64,000 nucleotides of DNA from the NCBI RefSeq assembly GCF_014649655.1, contig NZ_BMTL01000003.1:1-64000 (forward strand), written 5' to 3'. Positions 50,681 through 59,500 of the stretch are shown here, piece by piece (the stretch's first letter is position 1; each line of letters opens with the position of its first letter). The translations under genes were made by a program, and so were the position numbers. This DNA comes from Streptomyces humidus. GTDB taxonomy: Bacteria > Actinomycetota > Actinomycetes > Streptomycetales > Streptomycetaceae. The notes under the pieces are model-generated. The model made no database searches. It was not told the origin of the DNA and saw nothing but the letters and a program-made list of their open reading frames with translations.

Positions 50681-50742
50681 CCGTCCGACGACGACCGCCC
50701 CTGTTGCGAAACCGAAGAGGGGCGGTCGCGCGTTCAGGCCCG
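50504..50742 (+). repeat. Direct repeat copy A (MBL gene 3' end plus terminator)
   Basis: 239 bp matching copy B (56023-56261) with no net insertion or deletion. The first 72 bp (50504-50575) are identical to 56023-56094; the rest differs at scattered positions. A 25-bp core, GGCGTGGGCAACACCCGTAA followed by GGACC, is shared with copy C. It encodes GVGNTRKD of the hydrolase. Confidence 0.9.
50692..50728 (+). terminator. Terminator of the MBL gene
   Basis: Arms CGACCGCCCC / GGGGCGGTCG, 12 nt after the stop. The same stem, with a changed loop, is present in copy B at 56211-56246. Confidence 0.7.
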
Positions 50743-50904
50743 TAGCCGGGTGCTCTGATCGCCGGTTGCCGGCCGGATGTTTCCTCGTCGGGCTCGTCCA
50801 CCTCCTCCCCCCGCGGCCGAGCCAGCGGCCGAACGGCCCGGCCCGGCCCGGACCTTCAACTCCAAGCACACCGGGCCCTTTCGTACGGTGCGGCGGCAGC
50901 GGGA

Positions 50905-51045
50905 TCACGCACCCTCCCCTTCCTGTCGGGCCTGCGCCAGCAGCGCCGCCACGACGTCGTCCGCCTGGTCCTCGGGCTGCACGACGCGCGTGTCCGCCAT
51001 GTCGGTGGTGGCGGAGCCGAGTACCTGCCCTTGACGGCGTTCCAT
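50905..51045 (-). CDS. Small hypothetical ORF or gene remnant
   Basis: A 46-aa frame from ATG (MERRQGQVLG) to TGA, with strong G/C third-position bias and an acidic C-terminal half (VVQPEDQADDVVAALLAQAR). The coding pattern extends upstream without a start codon to a stop at about 51139, so it may be the tail of a broken gene of at least 78 codons. No family recognised. It lies just inside the island. Confidence 0.3.
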   Translation of the reverse strand: MERRQGQVLGSATTDMADTRVVQPEDQADDVVAALLAQARQEGEGA

Positions 51046-51141
51046 CAACTCGGGATCGGCGGTGCCGCCGGGCCCGGTGAGGTCGACCCGGGTCGGCCGG
51101 CGCGGGACGGCGATCTCCGGCCCGGCCGGAGCCTCGGACAG

Positions 51142-51185
51142 ACGTCAATAGTTACGCGAAAAATATTTCGCGTAACTGTTGACGT
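51142..51185. promoter_or_regulatory. 44-bp palindrome upstream of UspA-like gene 1
   Basis: 20-bp arms with one mismatch around AATA; the inner perfect part is AGTTACGCGAAA / TTTCGCGTAACT. Both ends carry TTGACG-like -35 sequence (one on each strand). Such an A/T-rich operator is conspicuous in this GC background. Half-sites recur upstream of UspA-like gene 2. Confidence 0.6.
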
Positions 51186-51248
51186 ACTTTCGGGATGGAG
51201 GGGACGCTGGAAGTGCCCCCTTCGGTTCTCCCGGAAAGCGCGACCGCC

Positions 51249-51770
51249 ATGAACACCACTCGCCCGAGCTTCCCACCCGCGTCGGATGCCACCGCCCCGG
51301 TCGCCCGCCGGCGGTTCCCGGTGGCCGCGGTGCTGGCCGACCGTCTCGATGACACCGCCGTGGTGGACGCGGCCGCCCGGCTCGCCGCCTCGCGCGGTGC
51401 ACCGCTGCTGCTGATCGCGGTGCTGCCTCCACCGCCACCCAGGACCAAGACCGTCCGCCCGGACTCGATGGCGGTCCGTGCGGTGGTCGGGCGGGCCCTG
51501 CCGCGGCTGGCCCGCGCGGGGATCGCACATCGGTCGGCCGTCTATCACCGTCCCGCTGCGCGCGGCGGCGGGCGGCTGCATGCGGCGAAGGCGCTGCTGG
51601 ACACGGCGGCCCTTCACGGCTGCTCGCTGCTGGTGGCATCGCGCAGCGGGCCGGCGGGGCTGGACGCGTGCACGGTCATGGAGGCCGCCGCCATCCGTGG
51701 CGGCCCGTTCGTGCACGCGGCCTCGCCGGCGCCGTGGGCGCCGCCGGCCACGCCCCGCACGCCCCGCTGA
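51249..51770 (+). CDS. UspA-like protein 1
   Basis: A 173-aa protein from ATG (MNTTRPSFPP), GGAAAG about 10 nt upstream; an ATG at 51195 is possible. The core VVDAAARLAASRGAPLLLIAVLPPPPP ... LLDTAALHGCSLLVASRSGPAGLD ... AAIRGGPFVHA resembles a universal-stress-protein Rossmann fold, but the ATP-binding GxxGxxG motif is not evident. It is a paralogue of the protein encoded at 52368 (shared VVDAA.RLAA, GPAGLDA, IRGGPFVHA). Function unknown. Confidence 0.65.
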   Translation: MNTTRPSFPPASDATAPVARRRFPVAAVLADRLDDTAVVDAAARLAASRGAPLLLIAVLPPPPPRTKTVRPDSMAVRAVVGRALPRLARAGIAHRSAVYHRPAARGGGRLHAAKALLDTAALHGCSLLVASRSGPAGLDACTVMEAAAIRGGPFVHAASPAPWAPPATPRTPR

Positions 51771-51870
51771 GCCCCGGGCAGAAAGGAATCGGTCCCGGCC
51801 GCCCCGCGGGGAGAGGAGCGGCCGGGACCGGCTGCCGCACACCCTCATGCCGCCTACCGCTGAGCGCCGG

Positions 51871-52209
51871 TTACAAGGCGGTGCGTTCGGGGCCGACGAC
51901 GGGGGCGTCCTCACGGTGCAGGAAGGTGACCAGGAGGTCACCGACGGGGTGGTCGGCCTCGCTGGGGTGGCGCAGGGCGACGGTGGGATCGATGGTGTAG
52001 CGGTTTCGGCGGCCGACGCGCTCGCGGGTGAGGTATCCGGCCGCTTCGAGGTCGGAGACGATCAGTTGGACGGCGCGTTCGGTGATGCCGATGGCGTCGG
52101 CGACGTCGCGTCCGCGCGCCCCGGGGTCGCGGGCGAGGGCGATCAGGACCCGGGCGTGGTTGGTCAGGAAGGTCCACTGGTCGCCGCGCGGGCTGGAGGG
52201 ATGGCTCAT
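51871..52209 (-). CDS. Winged-HTH repressor, autoregulated
   Basis: A 112-aa protein (MSHPSSPRGDQW). The wHTH spans about residues 15-70: NHARVLIALARDPGARGRDVADAIGITERAVQLIVSDLEAAGYLTRERVGRRNRY in outline, typical of MarR/ArsR-type regulators. No metal-binding Cys is seen, so the signal is unknown. The start at 52209 is chosen because a near-consensus promoter puts the transcription start there. It sits between, and divergent from, UspA-like gene 2; likely controls the stress cassette. Confidence 0.8.
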   Translation of the reverse strand: MSHPSSPRGDQWTFLTNHARVLIALARDPGARGRDVADAIGITERAVQLIVSDLEAAGYLTRERVGRRNRYTIDPTVALRHPSEADHPVGDLLVTFLHREDAPVVGPERTAL

Positions 52210-52216
52210 GGCCTTC

Positions 52217-52245
52217 ATCATACGAAGCCGGCTTCGCATGATCAA
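52217..52245 (-). promoter_or_regulatory. Near-consensus promoter with operator in the spacer
   Basis: On the minus strand: TTGATC, 17 bp, TATGAT. The spacer is filled by a palindrome (52218-52241; TCATACGAAGCC facing GGCTTCGCATGA, one mismatch), so a dimeric repressor bound there would block the promoter. The -10 lies 7 nt from the ATG at 52209: leaderless, autoregulated message. Confidence 0.7.
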
Positions 52246-52250
52246 CATCA

Positions 52251-52290
52251 TTTCGCGAAAAATAATTGACGAAAAAGTTTTCGCGTAACC
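52251..52290 (+). promoter_or_regulatory. Half-sites shared with the 44-bp palindrome
   Basis: TTTCGCGAAA (52251-52260, itself a palindrome), AATAATTGACG, and GTTTTCGCGTAACC (52277-52290). The CGCGAAAAATA and TTTCGCGTAAC segments match the two halves of the 51142-51185 palindrome, indicating common control of both UspA-like genes. Confidence 0.5.
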
Positions 52291-52367
52291 GGGGACGGGA
52301 ATCAGAGGGACAGGTGACGCCGGACGCACCCCACCACCCTCTTCGACCCTGCTGAAAGGGGGTCCCG

Positions 52368-52988
52368 ATGTCCTGCAAGACCTCCGTCCCGACCCCGACC
52401 CGCCCGGCGGACACCGGCTCCCCGGTGCTGCCGCTGTCCCTGCCGCACCCGGTCACCGCGCTGGTGACCGACCGTCCCGACGACCTGGCCGTGGTGGACG
52501 CGGCCGTGCGGCTGGCCGCTCCCCGCAAGGCTCCGGTGCTGCTGGTCGCCGTCCTGCCCGCGCCGTCACAGATCCCGGACCACGCCCGTGTGGACGCGCA
52601 GGCGGCGCGGGTGTGCCTGGCCCGGGTGCTGCCCCGGCTGCGGGTGGCCGGGGTCGGCTACATCCCGGTCGCTCACCGCGTCCCGGCCGAGAGCGGCGGG
52701 CAGCCCAGGCTGCGGGCCGCGGGCGGTGTGCTGGCGCTGGCCGGACGCCACCATTCACCGCTGGTGGTGGCCTCCAGCCGGGGACCGGCCGGCCTGGACG
52801 CGCACAGCCTGATCGAAGCCTCGGCCGTACGCGGCGGCCCCTTCGTCCACGCCGTCGCACCCACCCGCGAGGCCGTGCCTGTCGCCGACGTGGGACTGGA
52901 TCCGGCGGACCTGTCGCCCGCGGAGGTGCGCGATGTGTGGACGCTCGCCCAGCGCCGCCTGCCCACGGCCCGACGGATCGAGGCGTGA
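52368..52988 (+). CDS. UspA-like protein 2
   Basis: A 206-aa paralogue of the 51249 protein, with GAAAGGGGG upstream of the ATG. Same core: VVDAAVRLAAPRKAPVLLVAVLP, RHHSPLVVASSRGPAGLDAHS, ASAVRGGPFVHAV; plus an extra C-terminal helical segment (DLSPAEVRDVWTLAQRRLPT). A stress-adaptor role is inferred only from the fold and from the neighbours. Its TGA overlaps the ATG of the next small gene. Confidence 0.65.
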   Translation: MSCKTSVPTPTRPADTGSPVLPLSLPHPVTALVTDRPDDLAVVDAAVRLAAPRKAPVLLVAVLPAPSQIPDHARVDAQAARVCLARVLPRLRVAGVGYIPVAHRVPAESGGQPRLRAAGGVLALAGRHHSPLVVASSRGPAGLDAHSLIEASAVRGGPFVHAVAPTREAVPVADVGLDPADLSPAEVRDVWTLAQRRLPTARRIEA

Positions 52989-53113
52989 TGAACGGCCTGT
53001 ACGCGCTCGCACCCTGGTGGCTGCCGGCGCTCGTGGACCTGGTCGTCGGCGGCCTGTGCCTCGCCCTCGCCAAGCGGCCGCGCCGCCGCACCGCTGTCCG
53101 CCGGCCCGCCTGA
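52988..53113 (+). CDS. 41-aa single-span membrane peptide
   Basis: Starts at an ATG sharing its first base with the upstream stop (TGATG), which argues for real, coupled translation. One hydrophobic helix (WWLPALVDLVVGGLCLALA) followed by a strongly basic tail (KRPRRRTAVRRP), so the C-terminus should be cytosolic. Too small for most gene finders. Unknown function; perhaps a membrane adaptor for the UspA-like protein. Confidence 0.55.
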   Translation: MNGLYALAPWWLPALVDLVVGGLCLALAKRPRRRTAVRRPA

Positions 53114-53254
53114 ACCGGGGAGGTGAACGCCTGGACGAACTGAATCAGCGCCCGGGCCCGGCAGCCCTCCGAAGCCCCCCGGGCCCGGGGCACCACTCCC
53201 CACCTTCTTGTCCGCCCTTGCCACTACGGCCCGCACGAGGAAGCCCGATCCACC

Positions 53255-54313
53255 ATGAATGAACTGTCGTTCGCCGTCCCGCTGTGGGTATGGGCCGCTG
53301 TCACGCTCGGCATCGGCGTGATGCTCGCCGTCGATCTGATCGCCCATCGCGACAACCACGTCATCGGCTTCCGCGAGGCCGCGCTGTGGAGCGGCCTGTG
53401 GATCGCCATCGGCCTCGGCTTCGGCCTGATCCTGTGGGCGTGGCAGGGCGGCGAGGCATCGTCCACGTACTACGCCGGCTACCTGATCGAAAAGGCCCTG
53501 TCGATCGACAACGTCTTCGTCTTCGCGCTGGTCTTCTCGTTCTTCGCCGTGCCCGACGCCTACCAGCACAAGGTCCTGTTCTGGGGCGTCATCGGCGCGC
53601 TCGCGGCCCGGCTGGTGTTCATCTTCATCGGCGCCGAACTGCTCCAGGTCTTCTTCTGGACCGCCTACCTCTTCGGGGCATTCCTGATCTGGACCGGCTA
53701 CAAGATGGCCGTCTCCAAGGACGAGGAGGTCCACCCCGACCGCAACCCCGTCGTCCGACTCGTCAAGAAGATCATCCCCACCGATCCGCGATTCCACGGC
53801 GACAAGTTCTTCATCCGCGTCAGCGGCAAGCGCATCGCCACGCTGCTGTTCGTGGTCCTGGTCGCGGTCGAGGCCACCGACCTCGTCTTCGCGGTCGACT
53901 CCGTCGCCGCCGTCCTGGCCATCACCACCAACACCTTCATCGTCTGGACCGCCAACGCCTTCGCCGTCCTCGGCCTGCGCAGCCTGTACTTCTGCCTCGC
54001 CGGGCTGCTGCGCCGCTTCCAATACCTGCACTACGGACTCGCGGTGCTGCTCGCGTTCGCCGGCGTCAAGCTCATCCTCTCGGAGACGCCCGTCGGCAAG
54101 CTGCCCATTCCCCTCACCCTCGGCGTCATCGCCGTCACCATCACCGTCTCCATCGCCTGGTCCCTTATCGCCACCCGCGGCGAGGACAGCGACAGCGGCG
54201 AAACCGCATCTCAGACGGACCCCATGGCCGACACGCAGCCACACCCGGCCACCGGCGCCCACGCCTCGACCCCCTCCGCCGGCCCGCACCATCCGGAAGG
54301 ACGGCCGTCATGA
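53255..54313 (+). CDS. TerC-family integral membrane protein
   Basis: A 352-aa TerC/Alx-type protein with about eight helices. The two acidic family motifs are present: EKALSIDNVFVF (79-90) and EATDLVFAVDSVAA (206-219). The cytosolic C-terminus (after about 310) is a disordered Asp/Ser/Pro-rich tail. Relatives export manganese or take part in tellurite/metal stress and membrane-protein metalation. A weak ribosome site precedes the ATG (ATCCACC); the stop overlaps a further ATG at 54310. Confidence 0.92.
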   Translation: MNELSFAVPLWVWAAVTLGIGVMLAVDLIAHRDNHVIGFREAALWSGLWIAIGLGFGLILWAWQGGEASSTYYAGYLIEKALSIDNVFVFALVFSFFAVPDAYQHKVLFWGVIGALAARLVFIFIGAELLQVFFWTAYLFGAFLIWTGYKMAVSKDEEVHPDRNPVVRLVKKIIPTDPRFHGDKFFIRVSGKRIATLLFVVLVAVEATDLVFAVDSVAAVLAITTNTFIVWTANAFAVLGLRSLYFCLAGLLRRFQYLHYGLAVLLAFAGVKLILSETPVGKLPIPLTLGVIAVTITVSIAWSLIATRGEDSDSGETASQTDPMADTQPHPATGAHASTPSAGPHHPEGRPS

Positions 54314-54855
54314 CCACCCTCAGCCCCCACCGCCGCAGCACACCCGCCCCGCCCCGCACCTCCCCCGTCCACCCCCACACCGTCGCCGGCGCTCCGGAAG
54401 GCGATGGCGTCCTGGCCATCCTGACCGGCGCCCGCGCCGATGCAGACGTGGCCGCCCGCGCGGGCCGGCCCCAGAGCGCAGCCGCCCTGCCCAGTTCAGC
54501 CGGGCCGGTGGCTGCGCGCCGTTGTACGCGGCTCGCGCACCCAACCGTCATGCCGGCAGCCGGACACGGTGCGGCACGAAGGGCTCGTCGTCCCCGGCAC
54601 CCGCACTCGACATCGGGGCCCGCCGCCGGCCTGTGCTCCGGTCACCGTCCAAGAACAGACGCCGGGTGCCGGAAGCCTCCGGATCAGCGCCCTGGGAGGA
54701 CTGTTCGGCGGGCGGTACCCCAGCACAGCGAGCTGCTGTGGTCGTTGCGCAGCCCCAGCCATACCGTCCCGGGGAGAGATCTCCGGGGGCCCGGAGACCA
54801 GCGGGTACGGCGGATTCCCGGGAGCCACTCGGGCGACTTTCCGACGGGGCGGTGA
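54310..54855 (+). CDS. Doubtful 181-aa ORF after the TerC gene
   Basis: The ATG overlaps the TerC stop (ATGA), and the first about 45 codons (to GDGVLAILTGARADADVAA) have good coding bias. Beyond that the composition turns Pro/Arg/His-rich and other frames look equally open, so a frameshift or a decayed gene is likely. No domain recognised. Confidence 0.3.
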   Translation: MTTLSPHRRSTPAPPRTSPVHPHTVAGAPEGDGVLAILTGARADADVAARAGRPQSAAALPSSAGPVAARRCTRLAHPTVMPAAGHGAARRARRPRHPHSTSGPAAGLCSGHRPRTDAGCRKPPDQRPGRTVRRAVPQHSELLWSLRSPSHTVPGRDLRGPGDQRVRRIPGSHSGDFPTGR

Positions 54856-54929
54856 CGTGACTGCCGTGATTCCCGGCCGACCGGTACGACCATGCTGACG
54901 TACCGCGGCACCAGCCACTGGGAGGACCT

Positions 54930-55712
54930 GTGGAGCGAGAGGACGGCACATCGGTGGCCACCGGTGTCACCACCGAGCGTCTCACCGGGCTCCGCAGGTG
55001 GAACCTGGGGCTCACGCTGCTGCACCTGATCCAAGCCGTGGCCATCGTCCTGCTCGCCGGAAGCTTCTCGATCACCGTGACCTCCTCCGTCCCCGAGGGG
55101 CCACCGGGAACGGCAGCGCCCGCCCCGGAAGCGTTGTTCGACGTGCCGATCGGCTGGGCGGTCGCCGTCTTCCTCGCCCTCGCGGCAGCAGACCACCTGC
55201 TGACGGCGACAGTGTGCCGCGGCACCTACGAACGCGACCTCAGACGCGGCATCAACCGTTTCCGGTGGCTGGAGTACGCGCTGAGCGCAACCCTGATGGT
55301 GCTCCTCATCGGCTTCTACGCGGGCATTACCGGCCTCAATGCCGTCATCGCCGTCGTCGGCGCCAACGTCGGGATGATCCTCTTCGGCTGGCTCGAGGAG
55401 GTGATGAACCCGCCGGGACGGGCGAGGAGCAGGATGCTGCCGTTCTGGTTCGGGACGCTGGTCGGCGTCACGCCGTGGGTCTCGATCGCGTACAACACCG
55501 TCGCGGCCGAGACCGTCCCCGGCTTCGTGTACGGAATCGTTCTCGTCCAGGCCGCCCTCTTCTTCAGCTTCGGTCTCAACCAGTGGCTCCAGTACCGCGG
55601 AGTCGGCCGGTGGTCCGACTACGCATATGGCGAAAAGGCCTACCTGGTCCTCAGCCTCGTGGCGAAGTCACTCCTGGCGTGGCAGATCTTCGCCGGCTCG
55701 CTGGCTGACTGA
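54930..55712 (+). CDS. Heliorhodopsin
   Basis: A 260-aa seven-helix protein. Helix 7 reads GEKAYLVLSLVAKSLLAWQI, with the retinal Schiff-base lysine at 246, as in heliorhodopsin 48C12. Helix 3 carries the counter-ion Glu115 in RWLEYALSATLM. The two cytoplasmic-cavity histidines have counterparts His32 (TLLHLIQAV, helix 1) and His89 (AAADHLLTA, helix 2). Short cytosolic N-terminus and a long first extracellular loop also fit this family rather than type-1 pumps. GTG start with GGAGG 4 nt upstream; a GTG eight codons later is possible. No retinal-synthesis gene is nearby. Photosensory or enzyme-regulating roles are proposed for the family; none is proven here. Confidence 0.9.
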   Translation: MEREDGTSVATGVTTERLTGLRRWNLGLTLLHLIQAVAIVLLAGSFSITVTSSVPEGPPGTAAPAPEALFDVPIGWAVAVFLALAAADHLLTATVCRGTYERDLRRGINRFRWLEYALSATLMVLLIGFYAGITGLNAVIAVVGANVGMILFGWLEEVMNPPGRARSRMLPFWFGTLVGVTPWVSIAYNTVAAETVPGFVYGIVLVQAALFFSFGLNQWLQYRGVGRWSDYAYGEKAYLVLSLVAKSLLAWQIFAGSLAD

Positions 55713-56022
55713 ACCTCTTCTGTCCGAAACCCCCATCGGCAAGACCCGAACACCCGGTTCGCGGGCGGCCTCGATGGCATCGGCCGTCAGCCGGTCATGA
55801 GCGGGGGCGTTCCTCACCCGAGTGCGCGCTCACACCGTTCTCGACGTACTCACCGCCGACCTCCCGGCCGTTCTCCTCGGAGAACGGCCGGGAGGTCGAT
55901 CATCTGCCGGTTGACGCCCCGTCGACGGTACGCGCGGGTCCCCGGAGATCCGCGCGTAGAGGAAGACGAGGGTACGGCGCGGGAGCATCCTGGCGTTCAG
56001 AGGAACCTAGGACTACTCCGGG
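55713..56022. other. Intergenic region between heliorhodopsin and repeat copy B
   Basis: No gene supported. Apart from the terminator listed separately, nothing recognisable is present; several short frames lack start sites and coding bias. Confidence 0.4.
55857..55898. terminator. 42-nt perfect stem-loop after heliorhodopsin
   Basis: 20-bp perfect arms (left arm CGACCTCCCGGCCGTTCTCC) with a 2-nt loop TC, 144 nt past the heliorhodopsin stop. Very stable; probably ends the cassette-1 transcript in either direction. Confidence 0.7.
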
Positions 56023-56261
56023 GGCGTGGGCAACACCCGTAAGGACCCTGAGGCGTTCGCCCGTCTGATCCACGATGTCGAGACGAAGATCTTCGACGTC
56101 CTGCCCGACGAGACCTGGGTCTACCCGGGACACGGCGACGACACCACCGTCGGCACGGAGCGGCCCCACCTCGCGGAGTGGCGCGCACGAGGCTGGTAAC
56201 CGTCCGACGGCGACCGCCCCGCTTCGAACCGTAAACGGGGGCGGTCGCGAGTTCAGGCCCG
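56023..56261 (+). repeat. Direct repeat copy B (MBL gene 3' fragment plus terminator)
   Basis: Duplicate of 50504-50742. The reading frame is still open for the last 59 codons of the hydrolase (GVGNTRKDPEAF to EWRARGW, TAA at 56197-56199), with substitutions such as IFYVLP to IFDVLP. The 5' part of the gene is absent, so it is a pseudogene fragment. The terminator stem is kept (56211-56246). Confidence 0.9.
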
Positions 56262-56526
56262 CAAGTGGCACCAGTGCCTCGTGCGGCGGTGAGCGCGGCC
56301 ACGGTGATGAGCCGGGATGGCGCGGCGCCCGTCAGAGCCACGTCGGACGGGGAGCGGCCGCCGACTTCCTCCGCCTGCCGGGCGAGCGCGGCGCCCTTCC
56401 CGGGCCGAAGATCTGAAACCGGCTCCGCAGCCGGACGGGCCACAGACGGAACCGCGTCCACCACTTGGGGTCAGGGCCCCGATCCCGCAAGCGCCCACCC
56501 ACTGCCACCCCACCGCCCGATCACAG
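56262..56526. other. Gap between repeat copy B and the WD40 gene
   Basis: 265 bp. Open frames exist on both strands (for example minus 56464-56270, Ala-rich) but none has a start site or recognisable similarity. No terminator-like stem of note was found for the WD40 gene. Confidence 0.35.
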
Positions 56527-59500
56527 TCAGGCACACGCTGGGCTGAGTTCCCGGCCTGGCAGATACAGCGACCACTCTTCAGCGGTGAAGTCTCGGTGAA
56601 CGGCCCGGCAGATGTGGCGGATGGTTTCGGATGGCGTAGAGAGGTTCACGTCCCACAGTCGCACCGTTTTGTCCCAGCCGGCGGTGGCGAGGGTGCGGCC
56701 GTCCGGGCTGAACGCCACCGTGAACACATACCCGGTATGGCCGGTCAGGGTCCGGCGAACTTCACCGGTGGCCACGTCCCACAACCGCGCCGTCTGATCA
56801 CGACCGCCTGTGGCGAGGGTACGGCCGTCCGGGCTGAACGCCACCGCGTACACGGGGCCGGTGTGGCCGGTGAAAGTGCGGCGAACTTCACCGGTGGCGG
56901 CATCCCACAACCGCACCGGATCGTCGTCACTGCCGGTGGCGAAGGCGCGGCCGTCGGGACTGAACGCCATCGCTTCCGCGAAGTCGGTGTGGCCGGTGAA
57001 GGTGCGACGGGGTTCGCCGGTGGCCACGTCCCACAACTGCACCGTTTGGTCTGCGCCCCCGATGGCGAGAGTGCGGCCGTCGGGACTGAACGCCACCGCA
57101 TCCACGGAACCGGTGTGGCCGGTGAAGGTGCGACGGGGTTCGCCGGTGGCCACGTCCCACAACCGCGCCGAGTGGTCGCCGCCGCTGGCAAGAGTGCGCC
57201 CGTCCGGGCTGAACACCACCGCGCCCACACCCTCAGTGTGGCCAGTGAGGGTGTGGCGGGTTCTGCCGGTGGCCACATCCCACAACCGCACCGTTCCATC
57301 GCCGCTGCCGGTGGCGAGAGTGCGGCCGTCCGGGCTGAACGCCACCGCAGCCACGTCCTTGGTGTGGCCGGTAAGGGTGCGGCGAACCTCACCAATGGCC
57401 ACATCCCACAACCGCACCGTATGGTCTGCGCCCCCGATGGCGAGAGTGCGGCCGTCGGGACTGAACGCCACCGCATCCACGGAACCGGTGTGGCCGGTGA
57501 AGGTGCGGCGGGCTCCGCTCCTCGTCACGTCCCACAACCGCGCCGTATCGTCAAAGCTGCCGGTGGCGAGAGTGCGGCCGTCAGGGCTGAAGGCCACCGC
57601 AGCCACATCCTGAGTGTGGCCGGTGAGGGTGCGGCGAACCTCACCGGTAGCCACATCCCACAACCGCACCGTCTTGTCGCGACCGCCGGTGGCGACGGTA
57701 TGGCCGTCGGGACTGAACGCCACCGCAGCCACGGAGCCGGTGTGGCCGGTGAGGGTACGGCGGGTTCTGCCGGTGGTCACGTCCCACAACCGCGCCGTAT
57801 CGTCGCCACCGCCGGTGGCAAGGGTGCGGCCGTCCGGGCTGAACGCCACCGCATCCACGAAGTCGGTGTGGCCGGTGAGGATGCGGCGGGTTTCGCCACT
57901 GGCTACGTCCCACAACCGCACGGTCTTGTCGCGACCGCCGGTGGCGAGGATGCGGCCGTCGGGGCTGAACGCCACCGCAGCCACGTCCTGAGTGTGGCCG
58001 GTAAGGGTGCGGCGAACCTCACCGGTGGCCACGTCCCGCAACCGCACGGTCTCGTCGCTGCCGCCGGTGGCGAGGATACGGCCGTCGGGACTGAACGCCA
58101 CCGCATCCACGGAACCGGTGTGGCCGGTGAGGATGCGGCGGGTTTCGCCACTTGCTACGTCCCACAGCCGCACCGTCCCGGCTTGGCTGCCGGCGGCAAG
58201 GGTACGGCCGTCGGGACTGAACGCCACCGTGTAGACGAGGCCGGTGGTACTGATGAGGGTGCGGCGGGTTCTGCCGGTGGTCACATCCCACAACCGCGCC
58301 GAATGGTCGCCGCTGCCGGTGGCAAGGGTGCGGCCGTCGGGACTGAACGCCACCGCGTCCACCAAGCCGGCATGGCCGGTGAGTGTGGTCTGCAAGGGGC
58401 GGGAGGCGGCTGTGTCGAGGCTGGTGACGGCTTCGGTCGTGGGACTGGTGCGGTAGGCCTGGACGGCCAGCAGTGACGCCAGATCCGGGTTGGTATCCAT
58501 CAGAGTGGCGGACTGCGCGGCCAACTGCCGGGACTGAGCCGTCTTTTGTGCGGTGATGGCGGTTTGGCGTTGCAGGAAGGCCAGGCCGGCGGCAATGAGG
58601 GCTAGAGCGAGCAGGCCGGTCAGGGCGATGTTGATGCGGCGGGTGCGGCGGAGCGCGGCGTGCTGTCGTTGCCGGCTGTCGTTGAGGAAATCGGTGATGT
58701 GTGGGGGCAGGCCGCGCTGCTGGGCCAAGGTGGTGCCTTCGGCTAGATCGGTGCCGTCCAGCAGGTCGCCGGGATGACCGGTCTCGGCGTGGCGGGCCTG
58801 CTGTTCGCCGACGCGTTGGAGCCAAGTGTGGAAGTGGTGATCGGCGGCGACCCAGTCGCGTAGGTCGGTCCAGTCGCGGACGAGTGCGTCGTGGATGAGT
58901 TCGGCGGTCGCGGCATCGGGGGTGCCGTCAGGGCGGGGCATGGTGCGGGTGGCGATGATCCTGTGGCCGGTCAAGGCGGCCATGACTGTCTCGAAGGTCT
59001 GGTCGTCCTGCGGGGTGGCGGTGTAGGGGTCGATGGCCAGGGCGCGCAGGTCGGTCAGGGGCACTTGGCGGCGGGTGGCCGGGATGGCGTGGGCGTCGTC
59101 GGCCGGCCGTACCAGGGCGGTCAGGATCCGCCGTGCGGTGGAGCGGTGGTCGGCGGGCATGTCGGCGAGGACTGTGTTGCACCAGGTGGTCAGCGCTCCG
59201 CTGACCTCGCCGATCCGGTCGTAGGCGCGATGGGTAAGCCTGCCGTCCTCACGGCGCTCCCACAGCTGGCTCAAGGCCAGTTGGAGGGGCGGCAGCAGGG
59301 TGACCGGTGCCTGCCGGGTGGACAAGGCGGTGGGATCGGCGGCCAGGACATCGGTGATGATGCGTTCTGCCAGGCCGCTTTCCGCGCTGGCGCCCGCGGT
59401 GTGGGCGGGCCTGGTGATGATGGCGTGCAGATCCTGGATGCTCAAGGTGGCAGGAATGTTGAGCAGTCCAGGGGACGCGGCGTCCAGCAGATCTGGGGCC

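Noticed and set aside
54440-54898. Alternative frames after the TerC gene as separate genes
   Set aside because: Three overlapping frames are open but none shows a start site, family motifs or convincing third-position bias.
54930-55712. Type-1 microbial rhodopsin pump
   Set aside because: Helix 3 lacks the DTx/NDQ-type pump motif and has the heliorhodopsin Glu; the helix 7 LVAKSLLAWQ block and cavity histidines are heliorhodopsin features.
55997-56464. Minus-strand 155-codon frame over repeat copy B
   Set aside because: Part is simply antisense to the duplicated hydrolase fragment; the remainder lacks a start site and recognisable domain.
56623-58386. CRISPR or non-coding satellite
   Set aside because: The 126-bp units are in frame and code for canonical WD40 blades of one protein.
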